Shown piece by piece: positions 6,129-12,617 of a stretch of 14,939 bases of DNA; the stretch's first letter is position 1, and every line of letters starts with the position of its first letter. The notes beneath the pieces were generated by a model that saw only the letters and a list, made by a program, of their open reading frames with translations, was not told the origin of the DNA and did no database searches. The stretch spans positions 1 to 14,939 of the forward strand of contig SXMI01000086.1 of NCBI GenBank assembly GCA_005777415.1. The letters run 5' to 3'. Both the position numbers and the translations under genes were made by a program. Source of the stretch: Actinomycetota bacterium. GTDB lineage: Bacteria; Actinomycetota; Acidimicrobiia; Acidimicrobiales; Microtrichaceae.

Positions 6129-7346
6129 GTGGACGCCACGCTGGAGGACCGGATCCGGGCCGAGCTCGAGTCGAACCGCGAACGGACGGGTCCGCCCGAC
6201 GGAGCCGTCGAGATCCCGCCCATCCCGGCGGGTCGGTACTGCGACCCGGACTTCGCCACGCTCGAGCGTGATCGGGTCTGGCGGCGGACGTGGCTGTACG
6301 CCGCGCACACCTCGCAGTTGCCCGAGCCGGGCGGCTACGTGACCACCGACCGGAGCGGCTCGCCGATCGTGGTCGTCCGAGGGGAGGACGGGGTGGTGCG
6401 CGCCTTCTACAACAGCTGTCGGCATCGTGCGGCCCCCGTGGTGCGTGACGAGTGCGGAACGGCCCGGCGGCTCACCTGTCAGTACCACTCGTGGTCCTAC
6501 GACCTCGGCGGTCGGCTCCGGGCCGTGCCGGATTCCCGCAACTTCGTCGACCTGGACCAGGAGGCGCTCGGCCTGGTGCCGGTGCGTTGCGAGGAGTGGG
6601 AGGGGTTCATCTTCGTCAACGAGGACCCCGATGCCGTGCCGCTCCACGAGTACCTGGGTGCCCTCGCCGAGCAGATGGAGGAGGTCGACGGGACGAGGTT
6701 GCGGTGGATCGACCGCCAGGTCCATCCGGTCGAGGCCAACTGGAAGGTTGTCGTTGACGCCTTCTTGGAGGTGTACCACATCCGGACCGTCCACCCGGAC
6801 AACGCAGCGCTCCTCTACGACGACTCGACCGTGACCGTCGCGATGCTGCCGAACGGGCACAGTCGGCTGAGTGTCGCGGTCCGACCGGAACTGCTCGGCG
6901 TGATGGACCCGTCGCCGGCTGCGGACAACCCGAGCGTCGGCGAGCTGTGGCGCCAGACCAGCACGTCGTTCGGATGGTTCCCGAACGTCATCGCCCCCCT
7001 CGACACGGGCGCGTTCCCGCTGCTGTGCATCTGGCCGGTCGACGAGCACCGCTCGGAGCTCGTGCTCGAGTGGTTCGCCCCGGACTGGGGCGAGGGCGAG
7101 ATGCCCGAGGAGCACGCGCTCCGGGTCACGTTGTTCCAGACGGTGATGGCCCAGGACACGGCGAACCTGGGGGCGATCCAGCGCTCGGTCGAGTCGCCCG
7201 GTGCCCGGCCGTTCCATGTCGGCTGGCACGAACGACTGGTCTTCCACTTCCACCGGGCCGTCGATCTCGCGATCGGGCCCGACCGCGTGCCGGCCGGTCT
7301 GTCGGTCTCCGACGAACTCGACCGGTTCGTCGAGGGCGCACCGTGA
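6129..7346 (+). CDS. Rieske non-haem iron aromatic ring-hydroxylating oxygenase, alpha subunit
   Basis: This is the 405-residue catalytic subunit of a Rieske oxygenase. The Rieske [2Fe-2S] cluster is bound by C97-x-H99 (NSCRHRAAP) and C117-xx-H120 (TCQYHSW). The mononuclear iron is bound by H217 and H222 (YHIRTVH), with D210 and E214 nearby, and probably D343 (AQDTANLGAIQ), which matches the usual third ligand. It would insert one or two O atoms into an aromatic or related substrate; no beta subunit, ferredoxin or reductase lies in the window. The GTG at 6129 is preferred over the ATG at 6111 because a G-rich ribosome binding site (6115-6122) lies 7 bases upstream, but the ATG remains possible and adds six residues. 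Its stop overlaps the carotenoid-oxygenase start as GTGA, implying linked expression. Confidence 0.94.
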   Translation: MDATLEDRIRAELESNRERTGPPDGAVEIPPIPAGRYCDPDFATLERDRVWRRTWLYAAHTSQLPEPGGYVTTDRSGSPIVVVRGEDGVVRAFYNSCRHRAAPVVRDECGTARRLTCQYHSWSYDLGGRLRAVPDSRNFVDLDQEALGLVPVRCEEWEGFIFVNEDPDAVPLHEYLGALAEQMEEVDGTRLRWIDRQVHPVEANWKVVVDAFLEVYHIRTVHPDNAALLYDDSTVTVAMLPNGHSRLSVAVRPELLGVMDPSPAADNPSVGELWRQTSTSFGWFPNVIAPLDTGAFPLLCIWPVDEHRSELVLEWFAPDWGEGEMPEEHALRVTLFQTVMAQDTANLGAIQRSVESPGARPFHVGWHERLVFHFHRAVDLAIGPDRVPAGLSVSDELDRFVEGAP

Positions 7347-8785
7347 CCGGCACCGCGGAGCAACTCGTCGGCCGGGTGAGGAACGTCGCGAACCAACCCG
7401 ACCTGTCGGGTGACCGGCGCCCGGTCGCTGACGAACTCGATGTGCCGTCGTGCTCCGTGACGGGGGAGCTCCCGGCGGGCCTGCGAGGTTCGTTCGTCCG
7501 CAACGGACCGAACCCGCTGTTCGAACCGATCGGCCGCTACGACCTGCTCGACGGCGACGGGATGCTGCACGACGTCACCTTCGGTCAGGGCGGGGTGTCC
7601 TACCGCAACCGGTGGATCCGCTCCCGGGGGCTGGGGGCGGAACTGGCGCTCGGCCGGGCGGTCTACCCGGGGCTCGGTGACGTGACCTCGTTCCCTGATC
7701 GGTCGCTCACGGGCGACGCCGGGCCGGTGAAGAACCCCGCCAACACCCACATCATCGAGCACGCCGGGCGACGCCTGGCGCTGTGGGAGGGCGGTCCCCC
7801 CACCGAGGTCACGAGCGACCTTCGGACCGTGGGCGAGTTCGACTTCGGTGGCCGACTCCGAGGCCCCATGACGGCGCATCCCCGTCTGGATCCCCGGACC
7901 GGCGAGATGCTCATGTTCGGCTACTCGTTGTTCGAGCCGTACCTCCGCTACGACGTCGTCGATGCCGACGGCTCGTTGTCGCACTCGGTCGACCTCGACC
8001 TGCCGGTGCCGGTGATGATCCACGACTTCGTGGTCACCGAGTCGCACGCCGTGTTCCTCGAGTCGCCCTACGTCTTCGACCTCGCCAACCTGGGCTCGGG
8101 CCCGCTCGTCCGGTGGATGCCGGAGCGGGGGGCGCGGATCGGGGTGCTGCCCCGACGGGGGTCCGCCGACGACGTGCGCTGGTTCGACCTCGAGCCGGGC
8201 CACGTCCAGCACTTCTGGTCCGGTTTCGAGGAGGGGGACCGGATCGAGTTCCACGGGTGCCGCTACGACGCGCCGGCGTTCGGGATGGACGACAGCGTGC
8301 CGCTCAAGGAACGCGCCGCCCAGGACCACACGGCCCGACCGGCCCGGTTCCGGGTCGACCTGGCCACGGGCCGGGCCGGGTGGGAGCCGATCGACGACCT
8401 CGAGGGCGACTTCAACCGCATCAACCCCGCGTTCGACGGCGTACGGGTCCGCTACCTCTACATGTCGGCGTTCACGCTCCCGGAGCGGCACCTCGGTGAC
8501 TTCGACGCGATCGTGCGGTACGACGATCGGACCGGCGAACGGGCGGTGTGGAGCGCCGGACCGGCGGCTCACGTCGGGGAGTGCGTCTTCGCCGCCGACC
8601 CGGCCGGAACCGCCGAGGACGACGGGTGGTTGCTGGTGGTCGTCTCGGACGATCGGACCGACACGTCGGACCTGGTCGTCCTCGACGCCCGGGACGTGGC
8701 GGCCGGCCCGGTGGCCCGAGTCCACCTGCCGAGGCGCGTGCCGTTCGGGTTCCACGGCAACTGGTTCCCGGAGGTGGCGGCATGA
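7343..8785 (+). CDS. carotenoid cleavage oxygenase family (RPE65-like) enzyme
   Basis: This 480-residue seven-bladed beta-propeller, non-haem iron dioxygenase cleaves a C=C bond in carotenoids, apocarotenoids or stilbene-type phenylpropenes. The four iron-binding histidines are visible: H179 (AHPRLD), H227 (MIHDF), H290 (VQHFW) and H471 (GFHGNW). The family N-terminal signature RGSFVRNGPNPLF (48-60) and DGDGMLH (70-76) are present. The length is normal for bacterial members. The GTG start overlaps the Rieske gene stop (GTGA), and the stop overlaps the lipoprotein start (ATGA), so three gene products are probably made together. Pairing with a ring-hydroxylating oxygenase favours an aromatic stilbene-like or ring-bearing apocarotenoid substrate, but this is inference. 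There is no carotenoid synthesis gene nearby, which argues for catabolism over pigment making. Confidence 0.94.
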   Translation: MTGTAEQLVGRVRNVANQPDLSGDRRPVADELDVPSCSVTGELPAGLRGSFVRNGPNPLFEPIGRYDLLDGDGMLHDVTFGQGGVSYRNRWIRSRGLGAELALGRAVYPGLGDVTSFPDRSLTGDAGPVKNPANTHIIEHAGRRLALWEGGPPTEVTSDLRTVGEFDFGGRLRGPMTAHPRLDPRTGEMLMFGYSLFEPYLRYDVVDADGSLSHSVDLDLPVPVMIHDFVVTESHAVFLESPYVFDLANLGSGPLVRWMPERGARIGVLPRRGSADDVRWFDLEPGHVQHFWSGFEEGDRIEFHGCRYDAPAFGMDDSVPLKERAAQDHTARPARFRVDLATGRAGWEPIDDLEGDFNRINPAFDGVRVRYLYMSAFTLPERHLGDFDAIVRYDDRTGERAVWSAGPAAHVGECVFAADPAGTAEDDGWLLVVVSDDRTDTSDLVVLDARDVAAGPVARVHLPRRVPFGFHGNWFPEVAA

Positions 8786-9648
8786 CCGGCTCCGTCCGGC
8801 GACGGCCCGGCGACGGACGGTTGCTGCTGGTCGGGTTGGCACTCGTTCTCGTCGCCGGATGTGCGGCTGGTGACGATCGGCCCGAGGCCGTCGGGGCCGA
8901 GGCGACCACGGCCGCCGACACCACTGGATCGCTCTCCGGCGACGAGCTCGCCGCGGCCGAGCGGATCGCCGGCCGGTACGCCCACTACGACGTGGTCGCC
9001 TACGAGGGCAGCGGGATGAAGACGCTGATCATCTCGTACGGGTTCACCGACCTCGACGTCGTCGACGGGCGACTCGTCGAACAGGAGACCTTCTGCTCGG
9101 CCGACCACCGGTCGGACCAGCCGATCTCCGTGAGGTTCTCCGATGCGGCGACGCAGGCGATCCGCCCGGTCCCCGTCGACGCCGAGCTGTCGGTCGAGGA
9201 CGGACGGGCCCGTGTCGTGCGACCGGCGACCCCCACGGGGATCGGGGTCGACCTGGCCGACCCGGTGAACGATCCGCTGCCGACGGACCCGGCGGACCCG
9301 AGGGTGCGCGACGACGATGGCGACGGCCGACCGGGGGTGACGGCCACCATCTCGGCCGCCGGCGGGGCGGTGACCGGCGAGCTCTACCTGGCCAGGCGGG
9401 AGATCTTCGCCTACGACCTCGCCGAGCAGTCCGACGGCACGCTGACCGGAGTGGTCCGCGACGACTCCGAGCAGCTCGTCGTCGGTGCGTCCAACGAGGT
9501 CTTCCGGACCCCGGCCCAGTGGGACCAGCACCCCGACCTGACGCGCAGTCCGATCGTCCTGGTCCGGGTCGGTCGCGACTGGGACTGCGACCGGCTCATG
9601 GCTGAGCGACCCACCCTCCTTCCGCCGGTCCCCACGATCGACTGGTGA
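8782..9648 (+). CDS. secreted lipoprotein of unknown function
   Basis: This 288-residue protein has a basic N-terminus (RRRPGDGR, 6-13), a hydrophobic stretch (14-25) and a lipobox VAGC with C27 as the lipidated residue, so it should be anchored outside the membrane. After a Thr/Ala/Asp linker comes a globular region of mainly predicted beta strands. Around 175-185 there is a DDDGDGRPGVT stretch resembling a calcium-binding loop. I do not recognise the domain. The ATG lies in an ATGA overlap with the carotenoid oxygenase stop and has GGAGGTGG a few bases upstream, so it belongs to the same operon. A role in capturing or delivering a hydrophobic substrate at the cell surface is plausible but unproven. 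The operon then ends near an inverted repeat. Confidence 0.85.
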   Translation: MTGSVRRRPGDGRLLLVGLALVLVAGCAAGDDRPEAVGAEATTAADTTGSLSGDELAAAERIAGRYAHYDVVAYEGSGMKTLIISYGFTDLDVVDGRLVEQETFCSADHRSDQPISVRFSDAATQAIRPVPVDAELSVEDGRARVVRPATPTGIGVDLADPVNDPLPTDPADPRVRDDDGDGRPGVTATISAAGGAVTGELYLARREIFAYDLAEQSDGTLTGVVRDDSEQLVVGASNEVFRTPAQWDQHPDLTRSPIVLVRVGRDWDCDRLMAERPTLLPPVPTIDW

Positions 9649-9687
9649 GGTCCGTCTCGGGCACCCACCACCGACCCCCGCCCGATG

Positions 9688-9738
9688 CGTTCTCGGTGCA
9701 CTGGAGGACCTATACGGTCGCTCGTTGCACCGAGAACG
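9688..9738. repeat. 13-base perfect inverted repeat with 25-base spacer
   Basis: Bases 9688-9700 and 9726-9738 are exact reverse complements; the 25-base spacer holds a TATACG hexamer (9711-9716). It begins 39 bases after the lipoprotein stop and ends 60 bases before the tRNA. It could be a hairpin ending the upstream operon (no T tract follows), or a divided operator around a promoter. The long loop is unusual for a terminator. Confidence 0.55.
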
Positions 9739-9784
9739 TGTGGGCGCCGCCGGCCCCACACCGCCGGGTTGGGGTCGCCCGGGA

Positions 9785-9790
9785 TACTGT
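9785..9790 (+). promoter_or_regulatory. -10 box (TACTGT) of the tRNA gene
   Basis: A TANNNT hexamer lies 8 bases before the first base of the tRNA, so transcription would begin within a couple of bases of the mature 5' end. No clear -35 is visible. Confidence 0.4.
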
Positions 9791-9798
9791 CGACGAGC

Positions 9799-9871
9799 GG
9801 GCCTCTAGCTCAACTGGCAGAGCAGCGGACTTTTCATCCGTCGGGTCAGGGTTCGAGTCCCTGGGGGCCCA
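9799..9871 (+). tRNA. tRNA with UUU anticodon (Lys), C at position 37
   Basis: A 73-base cloverleaf folds fully: acceptor arms GGGCCTC and GGGGCCC (one G-U pair), D stem GCTC/GAGC, anticodon stem GCGGA/TCCGT, 5-base variable loop and T stem CAGGG/CCCTG with TTCGAGT loop. The discriminator is A at 9871 and no CCA is encoded. The seven-base anticodon loop reads CTTTTCA, so bases 34-36 (9832-9834) are TTT, which specifies Lys. Position 37 is C, whereas tRNAs reading ANN codons normally have A37 modified to t6A. Shifting the loop by one to read TTC (Glu) destroys the stem, so Lys is the best call, though the identity deserves caution. Confidence 0.85.
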
Positions 9872-9956
9872 CGGATCCGCCCGCTGGTGCGGGGCGAGCG
9901 GACTTTTCATCCGTCGGGTCAGGGTTCGAGTCCCTGGGGGCCCACGGATCCGCCCG
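9824..9956 (+). repeat. 60-base exact direct repeat covering the tRNA 3' half
   Basis: Bases 9824-9883 recur without mismatch at 9897-9956, offset by 73 bases with 13 bases between the copies. The unit starts at tRNA position 26, includes the anticodon arm, variable loop, T arm and acceptor 3' strand, and continues 12 bases past the tRNA. Such tRNA 3'-end duplications are typical of tyrosine-recombinase attachment sites; here no integrase lies between the copies, so it is either a scar or a simple tandem duplication. Confidence 0.9.
9897..9944 (+). pseudogene. tRNA 3'-half fragment (duplicate)
   Basis: This is the second copy of tRNA positions 26-73. It keeps the anticodon and T hairpins but lacks the acceptor 5' strand and the D arm, so it cannot form a cloverleaf. 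It is identical to the intact gene over the shared part, including C37, so the duplication is recent or maintained. Confidence 0.8.
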
Positions 9957-9964
9957 TCGGGCGG
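9950..9964 (+). terminator. G/C hairpin after the tRNA repeat
   Basis: CCGCCC (9950-9955) pairs with GGGCGG (9959-9964) around a 3-base loop. No T tract follows. It lies just after the duplicated tRNA fragment and could end or stabilise the tRNA transcript; only the second repeat copy is followed by this pairing arm. Confidence 0.3.
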
Positions 9965-9993
9965 GTCGCCCCGGCCCGGGAGGCTCAAGTCGG

Positions 9994-9999
9994 TAGGGT
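9994..9999 (+). promoter_or_regulatory. possible -10 (TAGGGT) upstream of the M23 peptidase gene
   Basis: A TANNNT hexamer would place the transcript start near 10006, inside a perfect 12-base palindrome at 10005-10016, with a leader of about 64 bases. No clear -35 is seen. The palindrome could be an operator or a chance feature of a GATC-rich sequence. Confidence 0.3.
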
Positions 10000-10069
10000 G
10001 TGGCGGTCGATCGACCAGCGGCGCCGAGCCCCCGACCTCGTTGCGCCGCCCACCCGGGGAGGGATGTCC

Positions 10070-11011
10070 GTGTACGACGAACCATCGATCCACGACGTCA
10101 CCGCCGAGGAGGCGCCCCGCCGACGTCCCCGCTCCCGACGGGCCGCAGCGGTGGCGGCGCTCGCAGCCGCAGCCCTGTTCATCGCCGCCTGCGAGAAGCC
10201 CCCGTACCAGATCGTGTTCCCGGTGGCCGGTACGTCGAACTACTCCGACACCTTCGGCGCGCCTCGAGGGTCCAGCACCCACGAGGGCCAGGACATCTTC
10301 GGAGCCAAGGGCCAGCCCCTGATCGCCGCTGCCGACGGCACCATCACGTGGATGCGGTGGGGAACCGGGGTCCGGTCGGGGAACCTGCTCCAGCTCACCG
10401 ACGACACGGGTTGGTACTACTACTACATCCATCTGAACAACGACACGCCCGGCACCGACGACGGGGCCAACCGCTACGACCAGGCGTTCGCCGACGGGAT
10501 CTCCATCGGCCAACGGGTGAAGGCCGGCGAGGTCATCGGCTACCTGGGCGACTCGGGCGATGCCGAGCTGACCACGCCCCACCTCCACTTCGAGATCCAC
10601 AAGCCGGGCGGCGCCGTGATCAACCCCTACGGTGCACTGCTCGAGGCCCGACGGTTCGAACGCACGCCGGAGCAGCGGGTGGCGGCGAGCCCGGCGGGCG
10701 CGGCCGAGGCCTTCGTCCTGAACCCCGACGGCACGGTCCGCATCACGGGGTGGGCGATCGACGCCGTCCGCAACGATCCCGTCCGGGTGAGCGCCTACAT
10801 CGGCGGGAACCTCATCGCCACGTCGACCGCCGGGTTCGAGCGGACCGACCTGGCCCCGCGGGGCCGCGGCACCCGACACGGCTACACGTTCGCCTCGGTC
10901 GGGGCCCGAGGCGGCGGGCCGGTGCCCAAGGGCGCCGAGATGTGCGTGGTCGCCCACAGCATCGAGGGCGGCGGTTCCGCCCGCATCGGCTGCTCCACGG
11001 CTCCCAAGTGA
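10070..11011 (+). CDS. M23 (LytM-type) peptidase lipoprotein
   Basis: This 313-residue exported zinc peptidase family protein probably acts on cell-wall peptides or as a regulator of a hydrolase. A basic region (RRRPRSRR, 17-24), a hydrophobic segment (25-40) and lipobox IAAC (C41) predict a lipoprotein. The M23 motifs are H71-xxx-D75 (THEGQD), H121 (YIHL) and H171-x-H173 (PHLHFEIH), all the metal and catalytic residues of LytM, so it should be active. Residues about 212-310 form a second domain with GWAID and GTRHGYTF motifs, seen as an accessory domain in other actinobacterial exported proteins. GTG at 10070 is preferred because GGAGG at 10058-10062 is 7 bases upstream; the in-frame ATG at 10064 is only 1 base from it. 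The gene appears monocistronic, followed by a strong hairpin. Confidence 0.92.
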   Translation: MYDEPSIHDVTAEEAPRRRPRSRRAAAVAALAAAALFIAACEKPPYQIVFPVAGTSNYSDTFGAPRGSSTHEGQDIFGAKGQPLIAAADGTITWMRWGTGVRSGNLLQLTDDTGWYYYYIHLNNDTPGTDDGANRYDQAFADGISIGQRVKAGEVIGYLGDSGDAELTTPHLHFEIHKPGGAVINPYGALLEARRFERTPEQRVAASPAGAAEAFVLNPDGTVRITGWAIDAVRNDPVRVSAYIGGNLIATSTAGFERTDLAPRGRGTRHGYTFASVGARGGGPVPKGAEMCVVAHSIEGGGSARIGCSTAPK

Positions 11012-11015
11012 CGGC

Positions 11016-11035
11016 CGGTCGGTGACCACCGACCG
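11016..11035 (+). terminator. 9-base-stem hairpin after the M23 gene
   Basis: CGGTCGGTG (11016-11024) and CACCGACCG (11027-11035) are exact complements with two bases between them, so the real hairpin would have about eight pairs and a four-base loop. It starts 5 bases after the M23 stop and precedes a pyrimidine-rich CTTCCCC. There is no T tract, which is common for terminators in high-GC actinobacteria. Confidence 0.5.
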
Positions 11036-11050
11036 CTTCCCCCGGCGCCT

Positions 11051-12532
11051 GTGACCATCGACCCGAGGACGCCGGTCCTGGTCGGGGTCGGGGTGGCGCA
11101 ACGTCCGCCCGACGGGTCCGCCGGTGTCAGTCCGTTCGAGTTGATGACCGAGGCCGCGACGGTCGCAGGCCTGGATTCGGGCGCCACCGATCTGCTCGGC
11201 CGGCTCGACACGGTGGCGGTCACCGTCGGCAACTGGGAGCACCCCGATCCGGGCCGGGCGCTGGCGGAGCAGCTCGGCGTCCGCGATGTCCGGTCCATCC
11301 GCGTCGACGTCGGTGTGCCCCAGCAGACCCCCGTGTCGGTCGCACTCCGACGGATCCGGAGCGGTGCCGCCGACGTCGTGCTCGTCGCCGGCGGCGAGGC
11401 CCTCGCCAGCCGCCGGGCGGCCGAGCGCGCCGGGCGGGAGGCGCCCGACGGGGGCTGGTCGACGAGGTCGACCGTCCCCGACGAGCACTGGCGACCCGGG
11501 GAGGACGACTCGGGCGAGTTGATGTGCGAGGCCGAGATCGCAGCCGGGTTGTGGGCACCGGTCGAGCAGTACGCGTGCATCGAGGTGGCTCGTGGGGCCG
11601 CCGCCGGCTGGGACCGGGAGCAGCACCTCGCCGACATCGGCAGCCTCTGGAGCGCCTTCGCCGCCGTCGCCGGAACCAACCCCGCGGCCGACTTCGCCGG
11701 GGCGCGGTCAGCGCTCGACCTGGTGATCCCGTCGGCGGAGAACCGTCCGCTCGCGTGGCCGTACACGAAGTGGCTGGTGTCGCAGTGGACGGTGGACCAG
11801 GCGGCGGCGCTGCTGCTCTGTTCGGCGGAGGTCGCCCGATCGCTCGGCGTCCCTCCCGACCGCTGGGTGTTCCCCAGGGTGGCGCTCGAGTCCTCGCACG
11901 CCGTGTCGCTCACGCGGCGCTCGGAGCTGCACCGGTGGCCCGCCATGGGTGTGCTCGGGCGGGCCGCCGCCGCCCACCTGGGCACCCCGCTCGACGGGAT
12001 CGAGCTCGTCGAGTGCTACAGCTGCTTCCCGTCGGCGGTCCGGGTGCAGCAGGCGGAGCTCGGGTTGGATCCCCGATCGGTGCCGACGCTCACCGGCGGC
12101 ATGACCTTCGCCGGCGGGCCGTTCAACAACGCCACCTACCAGTCGACCGCCGTGATGGTGGGCCGGCTCCGCGCCGAGCCCGACGCACTCGGGCTGCTCA
12201 CGACAGTCTCGGGGCTCCTCACCAAGCCGGGTCTGGTCGTGTGGTCGGCCACGCCCGGACCGCCCGAGCTCGTCGCCGACCTGGCTGCCGAGGCGGCCGC
12301 GGCGACCGGGACAACCGAGTCGGTCGCCGAGTGGGACGGCACCGGCGTGGTGGTGACGGCGACGGCGGTCCACGAGGGGCTCGAGGCCGTCAGGGCGGCG
12401 ATCGTCGCCGACCTTCCGGACGGCCGCCGCTGGGTGGGGTGGAGCGAGGACCGGTGGACGGTCGAGGCCGTGGTGACGGCGACGGCGGTCGGCCGGACGG
12501 TCGGGATCAGCGGCGGCGGCTGCTCCTGTTGA
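11051..12532 (+). CDS. thiolase-fold protein without nucleophilic Cys (acetyl-CoA acetyltransferase-like)
   Basis: This 493-residue protein belongs to the thiolase superfamily, close to the actinobacterial SCP2-thiolase-like 'acetyl-CoA acetyltransferase' group. The N-terminus DPRTPVLVGVGVAQ (4-17), the strand DVVLVAGGEAL (108-118), ELVECYSCFPSAV (318-330) and GGMTFAGGPFNNA (349-361) are family landmarks. In place of the usual nucleophile motif (C in NxxCASG) the sequence reads VGVPQQTPVSV (87-97), so no Cys is available there. It may bind acyl-CoA without condensing or cleaving it, or use another residue. A C-terminal domain (about 395-485) contains the segment VVTATAV twice, encoded by 21 identical bases 120 bases apart, and the protein ends GGGCSC. 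The GTG start has only a weak ribosome binding site. It faces the DUF3039 gene. Confidence 0.85.
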   Translation: MTIDPRTPVLVGVGVAQRPPDGSAGVSPFELMTEAATVAGLDSGATDLLGRLDTVAVTVGNWEHPDPGRALAEQLGVRDVRSIRVDVGVPQQTPVSVALRRIRSGAADVVLVAGGEALASRRAAERAGREAPDGGWSTRSTVPDEHWRPGEDDSGELMCEAEIAAGLWAPVEQYACIEVARGAAAGWDREQHLADIGSLWSAFAAVAGTNPAADFAGARSALDLVIPSAENRPLAWPYTKWLVSQWTVDQAAALLLCSAEVARSLGVPPDRWVFPRVALESSHAVSLTRRSELHRWPAMGVLGRAAAAHLGTPLDGIELVECYSCFPSAVRVQQAELGLDPRSVPTLTGGMTFAGGPFNNATYQSTAVMVGRLRAEPDALGLLTTVSGLLTKPGLVVWSATPGPPELVADLAAEAAAATGTTESVAEWDGTGVVVTATAVHEGLEAVRAAIVADLPDGRRWVGWSEDRWTVEAVVTATAVGRTVGISGGGCSC

Positions 12533-12560
12533 CCCGGGTGCGGACCGCAGCAACCCACGG

Positions 12561-12617
12561 CACCGGGTCAGCACCGGGTCAGCGCCGGATCGGCCCCGGA
12601 TCGGCCCCGGATCGGCC
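12561..12617. repeat. 11-base tandem repeats between convergent genes
   Basis: Two perfect copies of CACCGGGTCAG (12561-12571, 12572-12582) are followed by two bases and then three perfect copies of CCGGATCGGCC (12585-12595, 12596-12606, 12607-12617). The array ends directly at the stop codon of the leftward DUF3039 gene. The 11-base period is close to one DNA helical turn. With the thiolase-like gene ending at 12532, the array fills most of the convergent gap and may act in termination. Confidence 0.75.

Noticed and set aside
6072..7253. Long open frame antisense to the Rieske gene
   Set aside because: Its product is rich in Arg, His, Val and Asp with no family motif, while the + strand has complete Rieske and iron-site motifs. 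Long antisense frames are expected in high-GC coding DNA.
6815..8842. 675-codon open frame antisense to the carotenoid oxygenase
   Set aside because: It spans two genes and shows only compositionally biased sequence; the + strand has all four iron-binding histidines.
9897..9956. A second functional tRNA
   Set aside because: The acceptor 5' strand and D arm are absent upstream of this copy, so no cloverleaf can form.
9824..9956. A short CRISPR-like array
   Set aside because: Only two copies exist, the unit is tRNA sequence, and there are no cas genes or further spacers.
9710..11626. 638-codon minus-strand frame across the tRNA, M23 and thiolase-like genes
   Set aside because: It runs through a tRNA and a repeat and lacks any recognisable domain; the + strand genes are well supported.
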